Assembly (NCBI GenBank): GCA_030533085.1
Contig: JAUNJZ010000003.1
Location: 44,423-108,422 of the forward strand
Direction of reading: 5' to 3'
Length of the DNA: 64,000 nt
Origin: Synergistaceae bacterium
GTDB taxonomy: Bacteria; Synergistota; Synergistia; Synergistales; Synergistaceae
Part shown: positions 8,894 through 16,539 of the stretch, one piece after another
Layout: every line of letters starts with the position of its first letter
How positions within the stretch are numbered: position 1 is the stretch's first letter
Program-made: the position numbers and the translations under genes
Notes under the pieces: model-generated
The model's database searches: none
What the model was told of the DNA's origin: nothing
Seen by the model: the letters and a program-made list of their open reading frames with translations, nothing else

Positions 8894-8922
8894 TTGACAA
8901 TAACAATAAGCTAATGTACTAT
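8894..8922 (+). promoter_or_regulatory. Promoter of the serpin-peptidase operon
   Basis: Perfect -35 TTGACA (8894-8899), 17-base spacer, -10 TACTAT (8917-8922). Transcription would start near 8929, leaving a leader of almost 200 bases before the serpin start at 9126, long enough to hold the structured element at 9002-9102. Confidence 0.7.
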
Positions 8923-9001
8923 CGACTCAATCAACAGGCATCACGCGCTTATTCACGGAAAAAATTGTAAAAAGCGCCGTTATCGGCAGACATGGCGAGG
9001 G

Positions 9002-9102
9002 GTATATGGTACGTCCCGTAATTTTTTGTTCCAACGAGCCAAAGGCAAAGCCGTCTAAAGACGGCGGCGCAAAGCTCATGAGACTGAATAATGAACGTAT
9101 AC
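9002..9102 (+). promoter_or_regulatory. Candidate c-di-GMP-I (GEMM)-like riboswitch in the serpin leader
   Basis: The leader contains GGCAAA (9044-9049), then a 6-bp hairpin GCCGTC-TAAA-GACGGC (9050-9065), then GGCGCAAAGC (to 9075). This order and spacing matches the conserved core of GEMM/c-di-GMP-I RNAs (GGCAAA, tetraloop hairpin, GACGCAAAGC). A short second stem TCAT/ATGA (9076-9079 with 9091-9094) follows. GTATATG (9002-9008) can pair with CGTATAC (9096-9102) to close the element. The 3' half, normally with a longer stem and a GG-rich receptor, is poorly conserved, the tetraloop is TAAA rather than GNRA, and about 30 bases separate the closing stem from GGCAAA. The ribosome site (AAGGAG at 9111) lies just after the closing stem. 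Confidence 0.4.
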
Positions 9103-9125
9103 ACATAAAAAAGGAGCGTCGGAAA

Positions 9126-10349
9126 ATGTTCTTACCCAATAAAAAGCAGAGGCGGTTATTATCGGTAATAATGTTAGTGCTGTGCTTTCTTGCGCTTGGC
9201 GGGTCTTTTGCCGCTCCGGCTTTAAGCGTGCCTAAAAGTGTACCGCCCTGGAAATGGAATCAAATTGAATCGCGATGGATGCGCGGGGAAGTCTACGTTC
9301 CCGACGAACCTCCCGGCTGGGAGGGGAAGATATCGCAGAGCGATATTAAAAAGATCAGGATGGCCGGCGTTTCGATAAACAGATTTGCCTTTGACCTCTA
9401 CCCGTTAATGGCGGCGGATATCAGGGGAAATATCTTGTTTTCCCCATACAATCTCGTGATGACGCTTGTAAATGAATACAAAGCAGCGAACGAAAGGACG
9501 AGGGGCAAGTTGAGAAGGGTGCTCCGTATCGACGGCAGTTCGATAAAGAACTTTGCCCTGCTCGACAGGATAATAAAAAATACGCCGGAGGACAGGGGAG
9601 AAGTCAATTTCGACGGAAAAAAGACATATTTTAAAGCAGACTGGGAATTCCCATTTTACAATTACGAATGGATTTTTAAAATTGCCGGCGCTGCTAAACC
9701 CAGATTCTACAAAGCTGACGGGGAAATCTGCACCGTCGATATCATGAAACAAAACCAACGCCTTAAATATTACGAAGACGAAAGAATCAAGAGCTTTGAA
9801 TTTCCCTTTGTGGATCGCTACTACTCCTACATAATAATCCTGCCGAAGAGGCAGTCCGGCGTTCGCGGCGTAGAAATATCCATGAGCTATGAAAAATATC
9901 TCGATCTGCTTGCAAAGCAAGCGGATAAAAACCTTGAAGTCCAAATCGTAGATACAAAGATCACCGCGCTGTATGATTTTAGCTGCTGGCTGAATACGTT
10001 AGGAATAAATGGATTGAAAGGGGAAAAGCTGGAACAGAAAAGCGTCCTTGATATCTATGGCGGAGAACAGTCGCGTGCAGTAGAAACTCGTTGGCCGCCA
10101 TTCAGTATTATAAACGGCAGGTTTATGATTGTTCCTCCAGGAACGCCGCCCTCTCCGCAGGAGATTGAGAAAAGGAGAAAAGAAGAGCAGGAGCGGCGGG
10201 AAGAAAGGAACAAAAGATATAACGTAGACAGGAATTTCTACCCAACCCATCCATTTGTCTATTTCATAGTCGATAACAGGAGCGGCGCAATTCTCTTAAT
10301 GGGACGGTATTGCGGGAAAGAAGATAGTCCGAATATCGTATCGAAGTGA
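9126..10349 (+). CDS. Secreted serpin-family protein with extended, charged reactive loop
   Basis: Serpins inhibit serine or cysteine proteases by a conformational trap. ATG 9126 is chosen because AAGGAG lies nine bases upstream and it yields a signal peptide (KKQRR followed by a hydrophobic stretch, residues 5-30); the frame is open 40 codons further upstream over the leader. Serpin features in the 407 residues: NRFAFDLYPLM (85-95), GNILFSPYNLVMTL (101-114), YFKADWEFPF (168-177), FPFVDRYYSYIIILP (226-240) and the C-terminal HPFVYFIVDNRSGAILLMGR (375-394). The hinge is GGEQSRAVET (312-321), then a loop of about 50 residues with an E/R-rich stretch (345-363), much longer than usual. Lower GC than its neighbours suggests transfer. 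It precedes a C10-type peptidase by 21 bases, so the two are probably co-transcribed and functionally paired. Confidence 0.82.
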   Translation: MFLPNKKQRRLLSVIMLVLCFLALGGSFAAPALSVPKSVPPWKWNQIESRWMRGEVYVPDEPPGWEGKISQSDIKKIRMAGVSINRFAFDLYPLMAADIRGNILFSPYNLVMTLVNEYKAANERTRGKLRRVLRIDGSSIKNFALLDRIIKNTPEDRGEVNFDGKKTYFKADWEFPFYNYEWIFKIAGAAKPRFYKADGEICTVDIMKQNQRLKYYEDERIKSFEFPFVDRYYSYIIILPKRQSGVRGVEISMSYEKYLDLLAKQADKNLEVQIVDTKITALYDFSCWLNTLGINGLKGEKLEQKSVLDIYGGEQSRAVETRWPPFSIINGRFMIVPPGTPPSPQEIEKRRKEEQERREERNKRYNVDRNFYPTHPFVYFIVDNRSGAILLMGRYCGKEDSPNIVSK

Positions 10350-10370
10350 GGCTTAAAAGGAGGTAAAATA

Positions 10371-12638
10371 ATGTCAATCTCCCACAGAGCTATTATTATT
10401 TTTACCGTGATAGTGTTTTTGTTATGCCCTAACGGTCATAACACTGCGGCGGCAGCGCCTGTAACAGAATCTGACGTTAATACTACAGTTGCGAACTGGC
10501 TTCAGGAAACGGAAAACCACTTTGGTGAGACATTAGGGACAACTATTAACCAAATTAAATTATATCGTGGCGGAATTCACGGGAATGTCGGATACTTTCT
10601 CGTCACGCTGTCTCCCAACGGCTGGGTTATCCTGCCGGCAGATGATGACTTTTGGCCAATACAAACTTTTGGTCCAGGCGTGATGTCAGAAGCGCTTTAT
10701 AAAAATACTCTGTGGTATAAAGCCGTCGGTTTTAATTCCTACACAGAGGCTGCGGCGCGCGGCGAAAAATCCGCCGAAAGTAAAGCCGGCGCATCCCTAA
10801 AAGAAAAAAGAACCGAACAATCCAGAAACAAGGCCCGCTGGAAGTCTTTAAAGGAAAGCGCGCAAAAAACAGGCGCACTGCCTGCCAGCCGATCAATAAG
10901 CACGACAGGGCTGACCGCCTCTGCTGACATTCGCGTAGCGCCGTTAATGGGGAGGGAACGCTACTGGGGACAGGGGTACCCATTCAATGTGCTGAATAAA
11001 CATAGCGAGCTGACTAGATATTCGACAAGCAGCAGCGAATACGCCGGAACAAATGTCAGCGAACGGGAATATCTGGTAGGATGCGCCGCGCTTTCTACAG
11101 GTCAGGTTATGTATAATATTCTGACCAGAAAATACCCTGTATCAGTGGCTAACGGCCTGACTTTGCAGGTGAACCCCACCGACAGAACTAATTTTAATAT
11201 AGACAGGAATTATATCAACGGCGCCTGGATTGTAAGAAAACCTTTTAATTTCCCTGAATCTAATCTTGCTAAAACCTATGATTGGCAAGCCATGTCAAAT
11301 TTCCTGCTTTCACAGTCTCCAGATTTGTCCGATCAGACCTATCAGGTCACGCTTCAAAGCTCGGACATTGCGACGGCAGGCACGAAGATTGCGCCATTGC
11401 TTAGAGATATCAGTTTATTGCTGCCGTACAATATTTTTATGACCGGTGCTACTGTCAGCTCAGAGACCCCATATAACCGGATGCTTAGCGTGGCGGATCT
11501 TTCACCATCCTTATTCACTATACGCTATGGTTTTTCATCCGCTCACCGCATAGTCGTCAACAAAACAGAGAATTCAACGACGGCACCCGCTGTCATGCTT
11601 CCAGAGGTAAGAAAACATTTGATTAATACAAATCTTGACTTCGGCTTTCCCGTCATCGCCGGATTCACACGGATAACGCCGGTACCTTCAAGCGATGACG
11701 TTGGGCACGCCTCGCCGGTCGACGGTTATGCTTTCGACAGCTGGCAAAATGGAGATAAAATTGACTACAGCGAACCTTACTATCATGTGGTAACAGGGTT
11801 GTCGCAGAAGCAAACAGACCCGCCTGCGTCGGAATGGCTGATTGACCCTGGGGCATGGACTTATGGCTTTTTTAACAAATTCAAGCCTGATATAAGCAAT
11901 TCAACGATATCTTTGCTATTTAACGAAGTAGTCTACAACATATTTCCCTCCATCAACAACATCTCCGACGACATAGATTATTCGTCTATAGGCTTGGGGA
12001 ACAGCGTGGCCATTATCAGCGGTCGCGTCGCAAAATATAAAAACGCTTCGGATGATATAGGGCTTCCGCATGCGAATATCGACATCGACATCTATTGGGA
12101 CGGGACAAAGCGTTACACGACAAAGACAAATGAAAAGGGGATCTTCGCCGGGCTTGTGGCTACCGACGCTTCGTCGAATGAAATAACGATTAAAGCTCCA
12201 GACGCAAAAAAACTTCTTTTGCCTGATCCGCTTTGGAAAGACAGTATTCCTCAAAATATGAGTCTTGCTGGTACAAATGAATTTGTCATACAAGGCGTTG
12301 CAAACAGGTGGTTACCTGATCTTGGTTCAGTAAAAATTGGCGGAGTAAAAACAACATATGAAACATCATCGGATCAGGCAGCGATGTTCGCAGCGAAAGG
12401 CAGAATTGAAAATGAGAATGTCGTAATCATTGACAAAACTGACCTGGCAGCCGCAGAATTGTCTTCGCTGGGTTCTGGCGTCCTTTTTATCGGCTCCGAT
12501 CCCGCCTATGATTTCAACGGCGACTATGATGCGGATGCCGCTGTTAACGTCATGCAGTTTGTCAGCGACGGCGGCACTGTCGTTACCATCGGCAAAAGTA
12601 CGGCCTTCCCGCGCTTCAGGCGAAGAATCATTCACTGA
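10371..12638 (+). CDS. Secreted C10 (streptopain/SpeB-like) cysteine peptidase homologue, frame interrupted near the C-terminus
   Basis: Starts with a strong ribosome site (AAGGAGG) and a signal peptide (about residues 1-29). Residues about 30-125 resemble the Spi-like prodomain of C10 peptidases (VGYFLVTLSPNGWVILPADD). The catalytic-Cys block is VGCAALSTGQVM with Cys238; its C-x6-Q spacing agrees with the family's GC-x-ATA-x-AQ-x-M. The His block is GHASPVDGY with His446, followed by YYHVVTGLS where the family has an aromatic-rich HxNWGW-like segment; here the Trp-rich part is lost. A carboxypeptidase-regulatory/β-sandwich domain (ISGRVAKYKN to about residue 610) and a dockerin-like or GATase-like tail follow. 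The frame ends abruptly at 12638, but protein-like sequence continues to 12821 in shifted frames. It may be active, or a decaying homologue. Confidence 0.7.
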   Translation: MSISHRAIIIFTVIVFLLCPNGHNTAAAAPVTESDVNTTVANWLQETENHFGETLGTTINQIKLYRGGIHGNVGYFLVTLSPNGWVILPADDDFWPIQTFGPGVMSEALYKNTLWYKAVGFNSYTEAAARGEKSAESKAGASLKEKRTEQSRNKARWKSLKESAQKTGALPASRSISTTGLTASADIRVAPLMGRERYWGQGYPFNVLNKHSELTRYSTSSSEYAGTNVSEREYLVGCAALSTGQVMYNILTRKYPVSVANGLTLQVNPTDRTNFNIDRNYINGAWIVRKPFNFPESNLAKTYDWQAMSNFLLSQSPDLSDQTYQVTLQSSDIATAGTKIAPLLRDISLLLPYNIFMTGATVSSETPYNRMLSVADLSPSLFTIRYGFSSAHRIVVNKTENSTTAPAVMLPEVRKHLINTNLDFGFPVIAGFTRITPVPSSDDVGHASPVDGYAFDSWQNGDKIDYSEPYYHVVTGLSQKQTDPPASEWLIDPGAWTYGFFNKFKPDISNSTISLLFNEVVYNIFPSINNISDDIDYSSIGLGNSVAIISGRVAKYKNASDDIGLPHANIDIDIYWDGTKRYTTKTNEKGIFAGLVATDASSNEITIKAPDAKKLLLPDPLWKDSIPQNMSLAGTNEFVIQGVANRWLPDLGSVKIGGVKTTYETSSDQAAMFAAKGRIENENVVIIDKTDLAAAELSSLGSGVLFIGSDPAYDFNGDYDADAAVNVMQFVSDGGTVVTIGKSTAFPRFRRRIIH

Positions 12639-12821
12639 TCAGCAATCCGGGAGATACCAGCGCCTTTTCAACCGGAACCTATGTATTTGAAAGCCTTTAC
12701 TGGGGGCCATGGGGGCCGGAGCTGGATTATAGCCTTTACAAACGAAAAGCTCGCGCTGGCCGGGTACTATAACTTTCCGGCTCAGTACGAGCAACTTCGT
12801 AAACTGCACTTATGCGATTGA
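12612..12821 (+). pseudogene. Out-of-frame C-terminal continuation of the C10 peptidase gene
   Basis: After GTVVTIGKST the reading frame turns into an arginine-rich, unnatural end (FPRFRRRIIH). The next frame reads on as SLISNPGDTSAFSTGTYVFE, then the original frame resumes after about 12690 as WIIAFTNEKLALAGYYNFPA and ends at TGA 12819-12821. Two compensating one-base indels would restore an open frame about 60 codons longer. Either the gene is decaying or the assembly has two indel errors. Confidence 0.55.
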
Positions 12822-12860
12822 ACCGCCGTGTACCGAACGGTACGCATTGTGTGAAAGGCC

Positions 12861-12885
12861 GGCCACCCCTACTAATGGGGTGGCC
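12861..12885. terminator. Inverted repeat between convergent peptidase and asrC genes
   Basis: A 9-bp perfect stem GGCCACCCC / GGGGTGGCC with a 7-base loop sits between the end of the C10 gene region and the end of asrC. No T run follows on either strand, so termination is likely but not certain. Confidence 0.45.
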
Positions 12886-12913
12886 TCCTACTCAATACCG
12901 AAACTGCGGCCTG

Positions 12914-13876
12914 TTAAAACTTTGGCCCTTTCCAGTACAGCGGGGAATATATTTCGGCTCCGGCGGGGAGCGTTACCCCCTCGAGCGCCCAGCGTTTGAA
13001 TTCCTCAAAGCCAGTGCGGTCCACGATGTAGCCGACATGCTCTTTGCCGCCCGGCGCGTTCGCGTCGATATATTTTTCCACATATTTGTAGGAGTTGAGT
13101 ATGATTCTGATGATGCTCTCCTCGTCGGCCCACTTTATGAAATCCTCGCCGAGCCGCGGATTGCGCTTTCCGGTGCGTCCCAGCAGCGTGAGGCGGAAAT
13201 ATTTTTCCTCGCTGCGCGTCCAGGCGCGGGTCGGACAGTTGATGACGCATTCCCCGCAGCCGATACATTTTTCGTGGCTGCGGCGCGGACGGAAGTTTAT
13301 CTGCTCGAGCGCTTTTACCGATTTTTTCTCACAGTATCTGACGCAGGCTCCGCAGTTCACGCAGCGTTCCGGCTCAAAGCGCGGCTCTGTCATGCCTATT
13401 ATCCCGAAGTCGTGCATACGCACCTTGGCGCAGTCGTTGGGGCAGCCGGTGAGCGCTATTTTGAAGTGCAGGTCGTTCGGGAAGATTGCCTTTTCTATGC
13501 GCTTCGCGAAGGCCGTCGTGTTGTAGCAGCCGTAGGGGCAGACTCTGTTGCCGACGCAGGCGGTAACATTGCGCGTACCGGCGGCGGGATAGCCAGTGCC
13601 GGGGGCCGTCTGGTTGATATCCAGCCCCTCTATCACCGGCTGGAGCATGGCGTTGACCTCCGGCATCTTATCAAAGGGTATGCCGGGCAGCTCAAAGCCC
13701 TGTCTGCTGGTGATATGCACCGTGCCGTCGCCGTATTTTTCGGCTATTTCCTGAAGCAGTCCGAGGTATTTCGCCTCGATGCAGCCTCCCGGAACGCGCA
13801 CGCGCGAAGCGGTGAAGCCGCGCCTTTTCGTGACCCGAAAGGCGTTTTTCTTTAATTTTTTTGTATTGATATCCAT
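12914..13876 (-). CDS. asrC: Anaerobic sulfite reductase subunit C (siroheme-Fe4S4 catalytic subunit)
   Basis: Catalytic subunit reducing sulfite to sulfide in the cytoplasm. The 320 residues contain the nitrite/sulfite reductase ferredoxin-like half (VHITSRQGFELPGI), the siroheme/[4Fe-4S] cluster motifs TACVGNRVCPYGCYNT and ALTGCPNDCAKVRMHDFGI, and two inserted 4Fe-4S ferredoxin motifs (CVNCGACVRYC and CIGCGECVINC) typical of AsrC. The frame is open to 13948, but ATG at 13876 (MDINTKKLKK) follows GAGGGGGCG and comes 13 bases after the asrB stop, so I use that start. Last gene of the asr operon. Confidence 0.94.
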   Translation of the reverse strand: MDINTKKLKKNAFRVTKRRGFTASRVRVPGGCIEAKYLGLLQEIAEKYGDGTVHITSRQGFELPGIPFDKMPEVNAMLQPVIEGLDINQTAPGTGYPAAGTRNVTACVGNRVCPYGCYNTTAFAKRIEKAIFPNDLHFKIALTGCPNDCAKVRMHDFGIIGMTEPRFEPERCVNCGACVRYCEKKSVKALEQINFRPRRSHEKCIGCGECVINCPTRAWTRSEEKYFRLTLLGRTGKRNPRLGEDFIKWADEESIIRIILNSYKYVEKYIDANAPGGKEHVGYIVDRTGFEEFKRWALEGVTLPAGAEIYSPLYWKGPKF

Positions 13877-13889
13877 CTTTCGCGCCCCC

Positions 13890-14684
13890 TCAGTCGATAA
13901 GCTTCTTGCCCTGGACATAGTTGAATACAGGGCCGTCAAGGCAGACATAGGCAGAACCGATTTTGCAGTGTCCGCACTTTCCGATTCCGCAGCACATTTT
14001 GCGCTCCTGCGATATCCAGATATTTTCCTCGCGGAAGCCCGATTCGATGAGGCCGAGCGTGGAAAATTTCATCATAGCCGGCGGCCCGACGACGATAGCG
14101 GCGGCCTTTTCCGGCGCTTTGAGGCGCAGCTCCGGTATATAGCCGGTAACGAGCCCGACGCGATAGCCGGAAGATTCGCCGGCGCTGTCCACGGTGAGAA
14201 TGACATTTATCGTCTTTTCCCAACGGCTGAGGTCATCCGCGAAGAGTATGTCGGCGGGGCTTTTGAAGCCGGCTATCAGGGTCATTCCATCCGTCTCCCG
14301 CGGGTTGCGCGCGAAGTGATCCACAAGGCCGCGCACGGGGCTGAGTCCGGTGCCGCCTGCAATGACGACGAGCTCTTTTCCCCTGTAATCATCGACGTTG
14401 AAGCCGTTGCCGTAGGGGCCGCGCAGGAAGAGGCTGTCGCCGGCGTAGCGCTCAAAAATTTCGTTCGTCACACGGCCGACGCGCCTTATCGTCAGGTCGA
14501 TGGTGCCGTCGCCCGTGCCGCTCACGGAGATGGGGGCTTCGCCGTATTTGGGGATAGAGACCTCGAAGAACTGCCCCGGCTTCACCTCGTGCTCGCAGCT
14601 CATGCGGAAGGTGTATTCGATCGCGGTATGCTTTATTACCTCTTTAACTTCGGAGAGAAAGGGGAGATATTCGTTAGCGGACAT
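13890..14684 (-). CDS. asrB: Anaerobic sulfite reductase subunit B (FAD/NADH-binding, [2Fe-2S])
   Basis: Ferredoxin-NADP reductase-type subunit feeding NAD(P)H electrons to the sulfite reductase. About 264 residues: FAD-binding β-barrel (PGQFFEVSIPKYGEAPISVS), NAD-binding domain (VVIAGGTGLSPVRGLVDHF, AAIVVGPPAMMKF) and a C-terminal [2Fe-2S] cluster motif CCGIGKCGHCKIGSAYVC as in dihydroorotate dehydrogenase B subunits. ATG at 14684 is preferred over the upstream TTG because AAGGAGG is nine bases before it; it overlaps the end of asrA by 11 bases, indicating coupling. Confidence 0.94.
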   Translation of the reverse strand: MSANEYLPFLSEVKEVIKHTAIEYTFRMSCEHEVKPGQFFEVSIPKYGEAPISVSGTGDGTIDLTIRRVGRVTNEIFERYAGDSLFLRGPYGNGFNVDDYRGKELVVIAGGTGLSPVRGLVDHFARNPRETDGMTLIAGFKSPADILFADDLSRWEKTINVILTVDSAGESSGYRVGLVTGYIPELRLKAPEKAAAIVVGPPAMMKFSTLGLIESGFREENIWISQERKMCCGIGKCGHCKIGSAYVCLDGPVFNYVQGKKLID

Positions 14685-15693
14685 CCTTTTCAACCTCCTT
14701 CATGGCCTCTTCCAGCCTGTTTATGCAGCCGGAGAAGGATATATATTCAGGGCAGATATCGTCGCAGCGGCCGCAGCCCACGCACATCTGATAGCCGAAA
14801 CGCTCCTTGAAGTCGTATATCTTGTGCAGCGTCTTGAAGCGCATCCGTTCGCCGTTCTTCTTACGGTAAGCGCCTCCGCCAGCCACATCGGTGAAGCCGT
14901 CCACCATGCAGGAGGCCTGCACGCGGCGGCGTTCGCCGACCCGTCCGTTGTCGCTGTAGAAGATGTCCTGCATCGTATAGCAGCTGCATGTCGGGCAGAC
15001 GAAATTACAGCGCCCGCAGTTGATGCAGCGGCCGTCATATTCGCGCCAGATTTCCGAACGTCCGACCTCGGCGGTCAGCCCCGCGGGGATATTCACGCGC
15101 GTGGGCGTCTCCGTAACGTATGACGGGGCTGCCTCCGCGCGCTCGCCGCCAAGTCCGGCAAGAAGCGGCTCAAGCTCCGGCAGCCGGCATTCCACGGCGT
15201 AGCCGCCGCCGCGCGGCTCGACCGAAAGCTCATAATCGTCGCAGCGGTTCGTCCCCATATCCGCGCAGAAACAGCTTTCAAAGGGGGCCGGGCAGCCCAT
15301 GAGGACGAATTTTATCTTCTCGCGGAGGCGCTTGTAGTAATAATCCTCCGCGCCGTTACGCAGATATATCTCGTCAAGACGCTTTACCGCGTGCAGGTCG
15401 CAGCTGCGTAAAAAGATCAGCGCCTCTTTCGCCGGCGCGCCGGCCTCCCTGGTCTCTCCCTCCGTGAAGAAAAAGAGCGTTTCGGAGAGCGGCAGCAGCG
15501 CCTCCTTGAAAGAATAATCGGATTTTTCGTCAAAGACGACCTCGCTCATGCTCACAACCTCGCCGTAGCGCACACAGTCCAGGTCGGAAAAGGGGGCGCC
15601 GCCCGCGAAGCGTTTCGGCGCGTATATTCTGTACTTTCCGGCCAGCCCGGCGATAAAAGTCTCCGCCGCCTCCGGCGTTAAAATATAACCCAT
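14674..15693 (-). CDS. asrA: Anaerobic sulfite reductase subunit A (4Fe-4S electron-transfer subunit)
   Basis: 339 residues with two [4Fe-4S] ferredoxin motifs near the C-terminus, CINCGRCNFVCPTCSC and CVGCGRCDDICPEYI, preceded by the SCDLHAVKRLDEIYL and MGCPAPFESCFC segments typical of AsrA and hydrogenase-like iron-sulfur subunits. It passes electrons between AsrB and AsrC. Start ATG 15693 has AAGGAGG seven bases upstream, and the upstream channel gene's stop lies two bases before. Order FNT-asrA-asrB-asrC on one strand with overlaps indicates one transcript. Confidence 0.94.
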   Translation of the reverse strand: MGYILTPEAAETFIAGLAGKYRIYAPKRFAGGAPFSDLDCVRYGEVVSMSEVVFDEKSDYSFKEALLPLSETLFFFTEGETREAGAPAKEALIFLRSCDLHAVKRLDEIYLRNGAEDYYYKRLREKIKFVLMGCPAPFESCFCADMGTNRCDDYELSVEPRGGGYAVECRLPELEPLLAGLGGERAEAAPSYVTETPTRVNIPAGLTAEVGRSEIWREYDGRCINCGRCNFVCPTCSCYTMQDIFYSDNGRVGERRRVQASCMVDGFTDVAGGGAYRKKNGERMRFKTLHKIYDFKERFGYQMCVGCGRCDDICPEYISFSGCINRLEEAMKEVEKDVR

Positions 15694-15695
15694 TA

Positions 15696-16457
15696 TTACG
15701 CCTCCTTCTTTCCTGAGATAATAAAATACGGAACAGCCAGGCAGAGTATAGCCCCGGCCATATTCCCCGCCGTAACCGTCAGAAGGTTGTAAAGCCAGCC
15801 CGAAACGGCGATTCCCTCCGGCTGGAGGAGCGCTATGGTGAGCAGCGTCATGTTCGCGATGCTGTGCTCGAAGCCGCAGGTTATGAAGGCGAAAAGATTC
15901 CAGAATATCATGATCAGCTTAGCGCTTTCGCTCTTGCAGCGGAATCCGCACCAGACCGCGAGGCAGACAAGGATGTTGCAGAGCACTCCGCGCAGGAAGA
16001 GCGGAAGCGGCGCTAATGAGACCTTCCCCGCCGCGCCGTTCGCGATGAAAGCGCCGACGCCTCCCGAGGCCAGCCCCGAACCCCAGAAGAGAAGAGCCAG
16101 CAGCGCCGAGCCGGCCAGATTGCCGAACCAGCAGACGAGCCACAGCTTCACCGTCTCCCCCATGCCGACCTTTTTTACCAGATATCCGGAGGTCATTACA
16201 AATACATTTCCCGTGAAAAGCTCCGCCCCCGCGATGATAACCAGGCTCAGCGCGACTCCGAAGGACAGTCCCATGACTATTTTGGTGCAGGACGCGCCGG
16301 CGAGCAGTCCGCCGACTGTGAATATGAGCAGGATGCCGAAGCCGATATAAGCCCCCGCCAGCATCGAGGAGACGAAGAAACCTGACGGATTGCCCTCAAG
16401 AAAGCGGCTTTTGGCTTTCGCCGCCGAAGCGACGGCCTGAAACTCATCTTGAAACAT
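15696..16457 (-). CDS. FNT-family anion channel, probable hydrosulfide channel of the asr operon
   Basis: 253 residues with six hydrophobic helices and the formate-nitrite transporter features GAYIGFG, AGAELFTGN and the C-terminal half repeat GFEHSIANMTLL. FNT proteins are pentameric channels for formate, nitrite or hydrosulfide. Because it is the first gene of the asrABC operon and touches asrA, the likely job is export of the HS- made by sulfite reduction, as shown for the FNT protein linked to asrABC in Clostridioides difficile. That substrate is inference from context; formate or nitrite cannot be excluded. GGGAGG seven bases before ATG 16457. Confidence 0.85.
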   Translation of the reverse strand: MFQDEFQAVASAAKAKSRFLEGNPSGFFVSSMLAGAYIGFGILLIFTVGGLLAGASCTKIVMGLSFGVALSLVIIAGAELFTGNVFVMTSGYLVKKVGMGETVKLWLVCWFGNLAGSALLALLFWGSGLASGGVGAFIANGAAGKVSLAPLPLFLRGVLCNILVCLAVWCGFRCKSESAKLIMIFWNLFAFITCGFEHSIANMTLLTIALLQPEGIAVSGWLYNLLTVTAGNMAGAILCLAVPYFIISGKKEA

Positions 16458-16495
16458 AAAGCTCCCTCCCTTTATAGTGTTGTGATATTGTGAAA

Positions 16496-16539
16496 ATTAT
16501 AGAAAGGAAGGAGAGCTTACGCCGTGATATTTATCACGG
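16496..16539 (-). promoter_or_regulatory. CRP-type operator and -10 box of the FNT-asrABC operon
   Basis: An 8-2-8 inverted repeat CCGTGATA-TT-TATCACGG (16522-16539) contains the CRP-like core GTGA-N6-TCAC. A perfect minus-strand TATAAT lies at 16501-16496. Assuming a start about seven bases past the -10 box (near 16489), the palindrome centre (16530.5) falls at about -41.5, the classic class II activator position. The TGA stop of the Crp/Fnr gene lies inside the palindrome. Confidence 0.7.

Noticed and set aside
12812..13855. 347-codon plus-strand open frame
   Set aside because: Lies opposite asrC, whose iron-sulfur motifs are unmistakable.
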